Below are positions 42,647 through 50,865 of a stretch of DNA of 64,000 nucleotides, piece after piece; the first letter of the stretch is position 1, and each line of letters opens with the position of its first letter. The DNA lies in contig JANLFK010000005.1 in NCBI GenBank assembly GCA_024655945.1, forward strand, positions 317 to 64,316, written 5' to 3'. The translations under genes were made by a program, and so were the position numbers. A model generated the notes under the pieces. That model worked only from the letters and a program-made list of their open reading frames with translations. It made no database searches and had not been told where the DNA came from. The DNA comes from a candidate division KSB1 bacterium. Its GTDB lineage: Bacteria > Zhuqueibacterota > Zhuqueibacteria > JANLFK01 > Oleimicrobiaceae.

Positions 42647-44195
42647 TGGTGACCTCTCCCTGTTCCACCTGCGGCAAGCTCACCGAAAAAAGTGCCCCTT
42701 GACCCACTTTCGAGCTGCAGGTAATGCGCCCCTCGTGGGCGGCAACGATCTCTCTTGACACAAAAAGGCCCAGACCTACACCGCTCTCCTTGGTCGTGAA
42801 GAAAGGCTCAAAGATTCTCTTCAAGTGCTCCGACTCGATGCCGGGGCCGTTATCGCGGATTGCCACCAACACTCTTTTCCCCCGGCGGCGCATGGCGACC
42901 CAGACATCCCCGCTGCCGTTCAGCACTTGCAGGGCGTTGGTGAAAATGTTGGCAAAGACCCGACGCAGTTGCACCCAATCGGCCATCACCCAGCACGACC
43001 AAGACGGGCGTCGGAAGTGGACCCGCACTTTGCGCAAGGCTGCCTCGTAGGCCGCATCCTGCACCCAACCGTCGACTAGCCCGACCAGCTCCACCGGCAC
43101 CATGTTGAGATCGGCCAGATGGGTATAGGCAAGGTAGTGGTTGAGGCTATCGCTGAGCTGCTGGATCTGTCCTTGGATCTTGCGCGTGAGTTCGCTCACC
43201 TCGGGATTCACGCCATTGGACCCACTTTCCAGGAGGCGCTCCAAGAGCTCGACGTGCAGGCCGATGTTGTTCAGCGGGTTGCGGATGTCATGCATCATGG
43301 CGCTGGTCAGCCGGGAGATGGCCATCAGCCGGTCGATCTGCCTGATCCGCGAGGCAAAACGCACCTGCTCGCCCAGCTCTTGGAAGCTGATGATGTAGTA
43401 GACGTTGCCAATGGACGGTTGTCGGAGGCGGGCGATGGAGACCATCGCCGGAAAGTAGTCGCCGCCCTTGCGGTAGATGCGCAGCTGCAGGTTGTGGCGG
43501 CGGCGCCGCTCGCAGCGGATCTCCCGCAAGAAGACCTCCCGCGACTGCCCATGAAAGAGCTCGAGGATGTTCTTCTTCAAGATGTCACCAGGGGCAAAGC
43601 CCGTGAGCCGAGCTGCCATAGGATTCCAGTGCAACACGTGCAGGTCCGCATCGCAGTCAGCCACTCCCAGCGGGTACTCCTTGATGATCTGATAGATGAC
43701 ATCCAGCTGCCGCTGCAAGTCGTTTTTAACAATCTTGAGCTCATTGATCAGCTGGTGGTCCTTAGCGCGCAGTTCCTGGTAGACCTTGCCCCACCACTCG
43801 CTCAGGAAGATGAGCGTCGTGTCGAATGCACGCTGCAGGAGCGCAAATTGCTCCTCAAAATCGTCGCTCATTTCCAAAGTGGTGTTGACCAGGAAGTGAT
43901 TGAGCACGATGCGCGCCGCCCCGAGGATGGCAAGTTGAGCGTGAAAGTTGTGTTTGAGGCGCGGGTTGCACTGAAACTCGCGCAGGTAGTATCTGGTGAG
44001 CTGGTAACCAGCTACCTGTCGGTTCTCTCCGCGAAGGTCCCGCTCGAGGTGGGCGAAGATACCCCCCAAGATCTTGGTGTACAAGTCGCTGGGCAAGTCC
44101 AGGTCGACGCCCCAGCGGGAAGTCAGCAGCGTTTCGGTGGCACTCTCCACCAGTGTTTCCACGTGCCCGTGGATGATCTCACTCAATGTAGCCAT
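42639..44195 (-). CDS. Cytoplasmic PAS-containing sensor histidine kinase (NtrB-like)
   Basis: 518 residues without transmembrane helices. The N-terminal ~170 residues are helical and unrecognised (possibly a RsbR-like globin sensor). A PAS domain follows (~190-300; LGVADCDADLHVLHWNPMAARLTGF). The phosphoacceptor His lies in SAMMHDIRNPLNNI (~320). The ATPase domain has N-box NIFTNALQVLNG, DNGPGIESEHLKRIFEPFFTTKESGVGLGL. It likely senses an intracellular signal and phosphorylates the overlapping NtrC-type regulator. Confidence 0.92.
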   Translation of the reverse strand: MATLSEIIHGHVETLVESATETLLTSRWGVDLDLPSDLYTKILGGIFAHLERDLRGENRQVAGYQLTRYYLREFQCNPRLKHNFHAQLAILGAARIVLNHFLVNTTLEMSDDFEEQFALLQRAFDTTLIFLSEWWGKVYQELRAKDHQLINELKIVKNDLQRQLDVIYQIIKEYPLGVADCDADLHVLHWNPMAARLTGFAPGDILKKNILELFHGQSREVFLREIRCERRRRHNLQLRIYRKGGDYFPAMVSIARLRQPSIGNVYYIISFQELGEQVRFASRIRQIDRLMAISRLTSAMMHDIRNPLNNIGLHVELLERLLESGSNGVNPEVSELTRKIQGQIQQLSDSLNHYLAYTHLADLNMVPVELVGLVDGWVQDAAYEAALRKVRVHFRRPSWSCWVMADWVQLRRVFANIFTNALQVLNGSGDVWVAMRRRGKRVLVAIRDNGPGIESEHLKRIFEPFFTTKESGVGLGLFVSREIVAAHEGRITCSSKVGQGALFSVSLPQVEQGEVTSE

Positions 44196-44483
44196 AGCCT
44201 TCCGCTCTGCCGCCCGGCTCGAGCGGAAATCTCATCCTCCTGCCTATTGCGCTCCGCATTGCCGCCCCAATCGGTGCCCGCGTCACCCTGCAGAACATTT
44301 TGTGCCGCCACGCGGGAACCAAGGGGGCCTATCCGCGTTTATCAGTTTGAAAGTCTCTTTTGGCGTTCTCGCGGCGGTCGTTTTCATTCTGATAAGGATA
44401 CTCAGAAAAAGGCAGCCGCGACGGCATGCGATGCCCCTGGTTAACCACTTGTACCGCAAAATGGTTAAGCCAGAGGCCTGAAC

Positions 44484-44517
44484 AGCTGGCACGCTCTTTG
44501 AGACTGTTTTGCCAGCT
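44484..44517 (+). promoter_or_regulatory. Sigma-54-like element inside an inverted repeat before the coiled-coil lipoprotein
   Basis: TGGCAC (44487-44492), five bases, TTGAG (44498-44502): a good -24 half but GA in place of GC at -12. The element is framed by the perfect repeat AGCTGGCA (44484-44491) and TGCCAGCT (44510-44517). A palindrome TGGTTAACCA lies at 44438-44447. The 44196-44687 gap has no gene. Confidence 0.35.
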
Positions 44518-44687
44518 TGTGTACCTCTTGCAGCGGTGGCAAAGGTACGAAAAAATCAGCTCAATGTAAAGGGGAAAATGCATCCTGGGAGGGAAAGCGA
44601 GGGCCTTTTTCCGGCATACACGGAGGATGGGGGAGTGAGTGGTCATCAGTGCTGTGATGTGGAATCAGACGAAAGGAGTGTTGAGAC

Positions 44688-45305
44688 ATGAGAAGCAGAA
44701 TGGTTTTGCCCCTGGTTGCGGTTGTTGCCGTGCTGGCGCTCGTCGCCGGCTGCGCGAAGGCTCCTGATCCCGAGCGCATCGACGCGGTGAAGGCTGCGTT
44801 GCAGGCCGCCAAGGCAGCAGAGGCGGATCGCTATGTACCGCAGCAGTACGCTGCCGCCAATGACTCTTTGAACGCCGCTCTGGCCGAGATCGAGAAGCAG
44901 AATGGCAAGTTTGCCCCCTTCCGCAAGTATGGCGTTGCCGAGCACTTGCTGCAGGTGGCCGAGGAGAAGGCCAAGGAGGCCGCGCAGGCAGCCGCAGTGA
45001 AAAGGGAAGAGGTGAAGAACGAGGCGACCGCCCTGATTCAGCAGGTGACTGACGCCACCGCGCAGGTCAAGAAGCTGTTTGCGAAGGCCCCCCGTGGCAA
45101 AGAAGGTCGCCAGGCGCTGGAACTGATTAAGAGCGATATCGGCGTGGTCGACAACACGGTTGCCGAGGCGAATGCAGCGATGGAGAAGGGTGACTACCTG
45201 ACGGCGCGCGACAAGGCCAAGGCCGCGCTAGACAAGGCAAACGCCCTGATCAATGAGCTGCAGGAAGTCATCAGCAAGAAGGCTGCGCTCACCAAGAAGA
45301 GGTAG
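44688..45305 (+). CDS. Coiled-coil lipoprotein, DUF4398-like
   Basis: 205 residues. Lipoprotein signal peptide (lipobox VAGC near residue 21) followed by an almost entirely helical, Ala/Lys/Glu-rich body. Its pattern (AALQAAKAAEADRYVPQQYAAANDSLNAAL) resembles DUF4398 outer-membrane or periplasmic lipoproteins. AAGGAG lies ~10 bases before the ATG. It ends in a strong terminator before the L,D-transpeptidase genes, which begin with a related helical segment. Perhaps it is a periplasmic spacer or wall-binding lipoprotein. Confidence 0.75.
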   Translation: MRSRMVLPLVAVVAVLALVAGCAKAPDPERIDAVKAALQAAKAAEADRYVPQQYAAANDSLNAALAEIEKQNGKFAPFRKYGVAEHLLQVAEEKAKEAAQAAAVKREEVKNEATALIQQVTDATAQVKKLFAKAPRGKEGRQALELIKSDIGVVDNTVAEANAAMEKGDYLTARDKAKAALDKANALINELQEVISKKAALTKKR

Positions 45306-45324
45306 CTTTTGGCTCTGTAGTCTC

Positions 45325-45378
45325 AGGCCTCGTTCCGTTAACCCAGGGGACCCTCGCTTTGCGGAACGAGGCCTTTTT
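45325..45378 (+). terminator. Rho-independent terminator after the coiled-coil lipoprotein
   Basis: A perfect 13-base stem AGGCCTCGTTCCG (45325-45337) / CGGAACGAGGCCT (45362-45374), 24-base loop, then a T run. It separates the lipoprotein from the transpeptidase genes, although an abundant upstream transcript could read through. Confidence 0.88.
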
Positions 45379-45409
45379 GCGCCCACTCAACTCAGAATGT
45401 CGTCGACGC

Positions 45410-46597
45410 ATGATGCACCCTAATCAGGACCGTTTTCGCACGGCGAGGCGGGCCGCGCCCCACCCGAACAGGCGCTGGGTGGCAGCAGCCCTCATCTCCT
45501 GTGCCTGTACTGCGGCAGTGTACTTTGGCTTGTGGTTCGCCAGGCCCAAGCCACCTTTGCTGCTCCTTAACCAGGCGCGTATGGCGTTAAGCGCTGCTCG
45601 CCACGCAGAGGCACCGACCTATGCCCCCAAGCTCTGGCAGCAAGCAGAGGATTCGTGGGAGCACACCTTGCGCGCTTTTCAGGAGCAGCGGCGGCGCTGG
45701 TTCGTAAAGCGGGACTTTAGCGGCGCGGCCCAGTTAGCCCAGCGCACCTATACCCTTGCGGTTCAGGCGCAGGTCCGGGCAGTTGCCGCCAGGGATTCGC
45801 TTGCGGAACACGCTCGTACCGCAGCCAGTGCAGCGCAGCGCGAGATCGACGACTATCGCGCGCATTTCCGAGACTTGCCCGGAAGCAGCACCTATCGGGA
45901 GCGGGCAACGCGCAGTGAGCTCCTTCTGTTAGAGGCGCAAGCGGCCGCGCGGCGGGGAGACGTGCTGCGCGCGGCGGAGCGCCTCCGCGAGGCTAAGGAA
46001 GCCATCGGCTTGGCGGGCAATGGCTCCGCGAACACAGTGCGCGCCTACTTCGCCAAGGTTCCCACGTGGCAAGAGTGGGCGGAGGAAACAATTGCCTATT
46101 CTAAGGAACACGACTGCACGGTGGTCATCGTCGACAAGTTCGCGCACACGTGCCGCGTCTACCGGGCAGGCAAGCCCGTGGCAGAATTCTCGGTTGAGCT
46201 CGGCCCAAATTGGATGGGGCACAAGCGGCACAGAGGGGACAACGCCACCCCCGAGGGGCAGTACGTGGTCACCCAGAAAAAGGCAAAGCGCTCCACCACT
46301 TACTACAAGGCCCTGGTCATCAATTACCCCAACGAAGCAGACCGCCGTCAATTTGAGGTTAACAAACGAAGCGGCCAATTGCCGCCGGGAGCACAGATCG
46401 GCGGGCTCATCGAAATTCACGGCGAAGGGGGAAAGGGCTTTGACTGGACCAATGGCTGCGTGGCTCTGAGCAACGCCGACATGGACCGGCTGTACGACAT
46501 GGTGGACGTAGGCACCAGGGTGACTATCGTCGGCTCCCTGCGCAGCTGGGAGTCATGCTTTCGCGGCACCAACTATGCAACCCTCGGCACACAATGA
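45410..46597 (+). CDS. L,D-transpeptidase (YkuD) with helical anchor segment
   Basis: 395 residues. One N-terminal transmembrane helix (~25-44), a helical DUF4398-like stretch (LNQARMALSAARHAEAPTYAPKLW onward, ~53-200), then a YkuD domain (~240-375). The active site reads IEIHGEGGKG-x-DWTNGCVALSN: the cysteine and upstream His are present, but the usual S/T-H-G-C is T-N-G-C. The family cross-links or anchors proteins on peptidoglycan by 3-3 links. The start is at the first of two ATGs (45410/45413), with no strong ribosome binding site; a start within the terminator just upstream is unlikely. It is followed ten bases later by a second transpeptidase. Confidence 0.85.
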   Translation: MMHPNQDRFRTARRAAPHPNRRWVAAALISCACTAAVYFGLWFARPKPPLLLLNQARMALSAARHAEAPTYAPKLWQQAEDSWEHTLRAFQEQRRRWFVKRDFSGAAQLAQRTYTLAVQAQVRAVAARDSLAEHARTAASAAQREIDDYRAHFRDLPGSSTYRERATRSELLLLEAQAAARRGDVLRAAERLREAKEAIGLAGNGSANTVRAYFAKVPTWQEWAEETIAYSKEHDCTVVIVDKFAHTCRVYRAGKPVAEFSVELGPNWMGHKRHRGDNATPEGQYVVTQKKAKRSTTYYKALVINYPNEADRRQFEVNKRSGQLPPGAQIGGLIEIHGEGGKGFDWTNGCVALSNADMDRLYDMVDVGTRVTIVGSLRSWESCFRGTNYATLGTQ

Positions 46598-46606
46598 GCC
46601 AGCCAA

Positions 46607-47368
46607 ATGGGCTGTCCACAGCATCTGAGCCCTACAATGTGCAGCGACCTTGACATGAGCAGCTCAGCCCCGGATCAGGCAACCGCAACGGATGCCTTGC
46701 CGCCCGCGTCCAAGCCGCATTGGTTCGCCACTGCTGCGGCGGGCATTGCAGCCGGCTTACTGTTACTCCTCGCGGCGCCGGCACTGGAGAGCAGCATCGA
46801 AAAGGTGGTCGAGTCGGCGCGGGCAACTGCGCCGCCCTCAACAACCTCTGGCGTGCGCACGGCGCAGGAACGGCAGCTTCGGCGCCGCGTGGCGGAACTG
46901 CGCCGCCGCTTCAAGCGGCTTACGCCGGCAGGGCACTACCTCATCGTGGACACGGCCAACAATCGCATCTTTGTCAAGTCCGGCGACCACCTGGTGCATG
47001 AGGGGATCTGCTCCACCGGCAGCTATGTGATGCTCCGCGCCGGGGACAAGCGCACCTGGGTATTCAAGACGCCCAGAGGGATGTTCAGGGTGCACGCCAA
47101 GCTGGAAGCACCGGTGTGGCGCAAGCCCGACTGGGCGTTCATCGAAGAAGGCAGAGAACCACCGCCGCCCACCCATCCGGACAGATTCGAGTTCGGCGTG
47201 CTCGGTGAATATGCCCTCGCGTTCGGGGACGGCTACCTTGTGCACGGCACCTTGTACAAGCGTCTACTGGGAATGCCGGTCACCCACGGCTGCGTCCGCC
47301 TCGGCGACGAAGATCTGCGCATCGTCTACCACAAGCTGCAGGAAGGCTCAAGGATTTTCGTGTATTGA
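46607..47368 (+). CDS. L,D-transpeptidase (YkuD), canonical active site
   Basis: 253 residues. A membrane helix (~43-62), a short Arg-rich coiled coil, then a YkuD domain with YLVHGT and MPVTHGCVRLGDEDL, the complete His/Cys site. The substrate domain has long loops (KTPRGMFRVHAK). It is probably membrane-anchored in the periplasm. The start is uncertain: ATGs at 46607, 46637 and 46655 are all in frame. It ends one base before the next gene. Confidence 0.87.
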   Translation: MGCPQHLSPTMCSDLDMSSSAPDQATATDALPPASKPHWFATAAAGIAAGLLLLLAAPALESSIEKVVESARATAPPSTTSGVRTAQERQLRRRVAELRRRFKRLTPAGHYLIVDTANNRIFVKSGDHLVHEGICSTGSYVMLRAGDKRTWVFKTPRGMFRVHAKLEAPVWRKPDWAFIEEGREPPPPTHPDRFEFGVLGEYALAFGDGYLVHGTLYKRLLGMPVTHGCVRLGDEDLRIVYHKLQEGSRIFVY

Positions 47369-47369
47369 T

Positions 47370-48197
47370 ATGCGCCGCCACGTTCGGAAATCGCTCGCAG
47401 CAACTCCCAGGCACGACGACGCTGTGCCGGAAGGGCCGAGCCCTCGCTTCTGGGGCCGCCTGCTGGTGTTCTTGTTGCCAAGCCTTCTGGTTCTTGTCGG
47501 TGCCGTCCTCTGGCCGTTCCTTCTCGATCCCCTGCCGCCGGAGTCCGCCGCGCAAGCATCTGGCGGCAAGAACCAGCCAAGGCCCGACCCTTCGTTGGTA
47601 CCGCTTCTGGTGGAGGGGGCGTTTTTCAAGAATCGCCTGACCATCGCCAAGACCGATTCCATTGCCCTGAGCATCGACTTGGTCGACAGCCTGGTAACTT
47701 TGGACATCAGAGGGGTTCCGGTGCGCGAGTGCAAGATCCAGCGCTATTCAGCCAGTGGCGCGCTGCACCGCGCCCGGCGCTCGCCTCGGCTCGGCGAGTG
47801 GTTGAACAGGCCATTTGTCTTGCGCAAAGAGTGGGGGACCATCGCCAAGGCACCCATCAAGAAGGTGGACGCGCCCAAAGACACCGTGGAAGCGGAAAGG
47901 CTGGCCAATATGACTCCCCCGCCTGACAGCGGCGATGTAGCGTTCGTCCTCGAATTCACCCGCCATTTGACCATCAAAGTCAGCCAGGCGGAGGGGTTTT
48001 CCGGAAAAGGCCGCCTTCAGAAGTTCGCGGTGCTGGCCCAGCATCGCCTGGCAAGTCTGGTGGAGGGCTTTGCGGATTTCCGCCGGCTTCGCCAACCTGT
48101 ACCGCCGCTCATAGCGCGCATAGAGCTATCGCGCGCGGATGCCAAAGCCGTCTATCGCGCGCTCCCCCGTCACGCCCTATTGGCATTTCGCTTCTAA
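47370..48197 (+). CDS. Membrane-anchored protein of the transpeptidase operon, unknown function
   Basis: 275 residues. A basic N-terminus and one transmembrane helix (~30-52; LLVFLLPSLLVLVGAVLWPFLL) are followed by a periplasmic domain with a beta pattern (FFKNRLTIAKTDSIALSIDLVDSLVTLDIRGVPV) and a helical end. It begins one base after the L,D-transpeptidase stop and is surely co-transcribed. I do not recognise the family. A partner or regulator of the transpeptidases is the natural guess. Confidence 0.7.
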   Translation: MRRHVRKSLAATPRHDDAVPEGPSPRFWGRLLVFLLPSLLVLVGAVLWPFLLDPLPPESAAQASGGKNQPRPDPSLVPLLVEGAFFKNRLTIAKTDSIALSIDLVDSLVTLDIRGVPVRECKIQRYSASGALHRARRSPRLGEWLNRPFVLRKEWGTIAKAPIKKVDAPKDTVEAERLANMTPPPDSGDVAFVLEFTRHLTIKVSQAEGFSGKGRLQKFAVLAQHRLASLVEGFADFRRLRQPVPPLIARIELSRADAKAVYRALPRHALLAFRF

Positions 48198-48221
48198 GCT
48201 CCCCTCTCATTCGGCGTCCCT

Positions 48222-48238
48222 GCCTGCCGACGGCAGGC
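48222..48238. repeat. Palindrome GCCTGCCG-a-CGGCAGGC in a convergent gap
   Basis: Arms 48222-48229 and 48231-48238 with a one-base centre, then GCGGCAGG. It lies between the converging transpeptidase operon and third ATP-grasp gene. It may act as a two-way terminator stem or be a dispersed palindromic element; no second copy is seen here. Confidence 0.5.
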
Positions 48239-48291
48239 GCGGCAGGTCGCCGTTCGACCCCCTCACATCCCCGGTTCAAGCCCAGTCAGGG

Positions 48292-49275
48292 CTACCCCGC
48301 CTCGGGCGGAGCACCGCCCCGGTCGAGAAACTCGCGCACGTAGGAAGCCAGCCGCGTGGCGATGAGGTCAACGAGCTCATCTGGTACGCCATCGGCGTAG
48401 CACGACTGCATGCGCATGTCACAGAGTTCGTTCACATAGTCGATGACCACGAATGTCCCTTGCTGGTTCAGGGCGATCTCTGTGGAAAAGAAGCGCAGCC
48501 GGCAAATAGTGGCAATCTTTTCCACGATGGAGAAGAGCGGGCTCAGCTCGTAGCGTGCGATCTCTTCGGCGCTGAGCAGCTGGTACACGTGCGTGCGGTC
48601 GTTCCACCAGGCGCATTGCGTGAGCCCGCAGACGTAGTAGCCGCGGAACCAGAATTGCTTGCCGTCACGCTCCAGGGGGACGACCTTTTGCTGAAGGAGG
48701 TACTTGTCGTGCCGGTGCTCCTGGCGGGCCTCCAAGACGTCCTGCAATGTTTCGGCCCCCTCGACGACGCCGATGCCGCCGCCCGTGGTATTGGCCGGCT
48801 TGATGACGAACGGCCGCCCCAGATGAGCCAGGTCGGCCACGGACAACCGCACCTCTTCCGTTGAATGAAAGGGCGGCAGGATGATAGTGAAGGGGGTATG
48901 CAGCCCATTGGCGATGAACTCTAAGTGCATGGTCGCCTTGTCCGACGCCCAACGCAGCTTCTCCAGAGGTTCCAGCACTTCCCCACCCTGCTCGGCCACG
49001 AGGCGCTGCAGGGCGTAGAACTCGTGGGCAGCATCGGTGGCGCGGTCGAACAGGAAGCGGATGCGCACCCTTCCCACGTTGAGCAGTTCAAGCGTGCCGG
49101 CGAGATTGTTCTTCCCGACGATGAGCGTACGCAGCCCCAAGGCCTCCGCTCGTTGCGCCACGACCCGGACAAAGTCCCAATCGTACTCCCAGTCGAGCGC
49201 GAGCGCCAAGTCGTAGGTCACCACCGCCCCGCTGTCCGCGCTTGCCGGTGGTAGAGTTCCGCGCAAGGTATCCAT
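48292..49275 (-). CDS. ATP-grasp protein C (glutathione-synthetase-like)
   Basis: 327 residues with a pre-ATP-grasp domain (VVTYDLALALDWEYDWDF) and a distinct ATP-grasp fold: GRPFVIKPANTTGGGIGV, KYLLQQKVVPLERDGK, and metal-binding text IALNQQGTFVVIDYVNE. It is not like the two D-Ala-D-Ala-type ligases of the KamA cluster. ATG 49275 follows a good promoter at 49327-49355. It converges on the transpeptidase operon. It probably ligates an amine to a carboxylate; the substrate is unknown. Confidence 0.8.
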   Translation of the reverse strand: MDTLRGTLPPASADSGAVVTYDLALALDWEYDWDFVRVVAQRAEALGLRTLIVGKNNLAGTLELLNVGRVRIRFLFDRATDAAHEFYALQRLVAEQGGEVLEPLEKLRWASDKATMHLEFIANGLHTPFTIILPPFHSTEEVRLSVADLAHLGRPFVIKPANTTGGGIGVVEGAETLQDVLEARQEHRHDKYLLQQKVVPLERDGKQFWFRGYYVCGLTQCAWWNDRTHVYQLLSAEEIARYELSPLFSIVEKIATICRLRFFSTEIALNQQGTFVVIDYVNELCDMRMQSCYADGVPDELVDLIATRLASYVREFLDRGGAPPEAG

Positions 49276-49326
49276 GCCAAGTTCCACGATTCTGCCAACG
49301 GTGCAAGAACCCCTTTGCACCAGGGC

Positions 49327-49355
49327 AATTTGCCAAAATGCCAGCACTTTGTCAA
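49327..49355 (-). promoter_or_regulatory. Sigma-70 promoter of ATP-grasp gene C
   Basis: On the minus strand TTGACA (49355-49350), 17 bases, CAAATT (49332-49327). It is back-to-back with the lptF promoter. Confidence 0.6.
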
Positions 49356-49401
49356 GCGAAAACTTTGCCCAGGGACGTGCGGCAAGCTGTCGAAAAATCG
49401 T

Positions 49402-49430
49402 TTGCAAAGCCAGAGGCAATTTGGTATATT
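49402..49430 (+). promoter_or_regulatory. Sigma-70 promoter of the lptF operon
   Basis: TTGCAA (49402-49407), 17 bases, TATATT (49425-49430), about 30 bases before lptF. Only 46 bases separate this -35 from that of the divergent ATP-grasp gene. Confidence 0.65.
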
Positions 49431-49461
49431 CCCAGCGCATACGGAAGGAGCAAGGTGGCTC

Positions 49462-50865
49462 ATGCTGATATTGCCCCGGTACATTATCCGCGAACATGTC
49501 GGTCCTTTTCTCTTTGCCTTTTTTGTCATCACGCTCTTTTTCCTTCTCAACATCCTGTTTCGGGAACTGGGCCGGCTGCTGAGTCGCGGTCTGGAGTTTG
49601 CGCTCATCGTGGAGTACCTGTCGCTCCACATGGGGTGGATCGTGGCGCTCACCTTGCCGATGGCCGTTCTGCCGGCGGTGTTGATGGCATTTGGCCGCCT
49701 CTCCTCCGACAACGAGATTGTCGCCATCAAGGCCAGTGGCATCAGCTTGTACCGCATCATCGCGCCGGTGCTGGTGGCGGCCGCTGGCCTCTGCGCCTTC
49801 TGCATCTGGTTCGGCAACAGCATCCTGCCCGACATGAACCATCGCGCCCGCCTGCTCACCGCCGATATCGCCCGCAAGCGTCCTACGCTCACCCTCGAGC
49901 CGGGCGTCGTGTTCGAGGTGAGCCCTTCGCTCCACCTGACGGCGCGGATCATCAAAGAGGCAGAAGGCTATTCCAAGCTCTGGGGCGTCATCGTGGACGA
50001 CTACAGCGAGCCAGATGTGACCCAGACGGTCTTCGCCGATAGCGGCGAGATCCGCGTGGACAAGACCCACGGCATCCTGACTTTGGACCTTTACCACGGG
50101 GCCATTGAGAAGATCGACTACCGTAAGTTGGGCGAATACGTGCACATCTGGTTCCCGCACATGCGCATTACCCCTGAGGTTCCCGGGCTGGTCCTCAGCC
50201 GCAGCGAATCGGAATACCGCGGCGACCGGGAGAAGAGCGCTCGCACCATGCTGCGCGAGGTGCGCCAGAAGCGCGAGCTGCTGGCTACCCAGGAGGCAAG
50301 AACCAAGCAGCTGCTCACGCAGCCTCAAGCCCGGGACCTCCAGGCGTTGTTGCCACGCAAGGCCTTGTCCAAGCTGCGCCTCCAAGATGTGGACAGGCTC
50401 CTCCGCCAGTGGGATTCGGCCAAGACGCAGGGGGCCGAGAAGCTGGAGCTCACCCAGATGCAGATCCGCACCTGGAGCAGCGTGCGCGATGCCTTGCTGA
50501 ACATCGAGTCGCTGAAAAGGAGCATCAGCAAGCTCATGGTAGAGGTGCACAAGAAGTACTCCATCCCAGTGGCCTGTCTGGTCTTTGTGCTCATCGGCAC
50601 GCCGCTGGGGATCATGGCGCATCGCGGCGGGTGGGCAGTTGGAGGTGGCATCAGCCTCTTTTTCTTTCTTCTGTATTGGACGCTCCTTATCGGCGGTGAG
50701 GAGCTGGCCGACCGGCGCATCATCAGCCCGTTTTGGGCCATGTGGTCGGCAGACATTCTGGTGGGAGCCGCCGGCGTCTACCTTCTCATCCGCACTGCTC
50801 GCGAAACCGCCCCAATCGATTTGGGCAGATTGCGCATGCTGTTACGAAAGGGGAGTTCTCCATGA
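49462..50865 (+). CDS. lptF: LPS export permease LptF (YjgP/YjgQ family), with helical insertion
   Basis: 467 residues. Three N-terminal transmembrane helices (LPRYIIREHVGPFLFAFFVI; then two more), a periplasmic beta-jellyroll, and three C-terminal helices (PVACLVFVLIGTPLGIMAHRGG). This is the LptF/G fold that moves lipopolysaccharide from the inner membrane to the LptA bridge. About 100 residues of charged helix (~255-365) are inserted between jellyroll and last helices, so it is longer than the ~366-residue E. coli protein. ATG 49462 is chosen as the family start, after GGAAGGAG. Its stop overlaps the next gene by four bases. Confidence 0.87.
   Translation: MLILPRYIIREHVGPFLFAFFVITLFFLLNILFRELGRLLSRGLEFALIVEYLSLHMGWIVALTLPMAVLPAVLMAFGRLSSDNEIVAIKASGISLYRIIAPVLVAAAGLCAFCIWFGNSILPDMNHRARLLTADIARKRPTLTLEPGVVFEVSPSLHLTARIIKEAEGYSKLWGVIVDDYSEPDVTQTVFADSGEIRVDKTHGILTLDLYHGAIEKIDYRKLGEYVHIWFPHMRITPEVPGLVLSRSESEYRGDREKSARTMLREVRQKRELLATQEARTKQLLTQPQARDLQALLPRKALSKLRLQDVDRLLRQWDSAKTQGAEKLELTQMQIRTWSSVRDALLNIESLKRSISKLMVEVHKKYSIPVACLVFVLIGTPLGIMAHRGGWAVGGGISLFFFLLYWTLLIGGEELADRRIISPFWAMWSADILVGAAGVYLLIRTARETAPIDLGRLRMLLRKGSSP

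Noticed and set aside
48273-48283. tRNA-like T-loop GGTTCAAGCCC
   Set aside because: No matching acceptor, D or anticodon arms around it.
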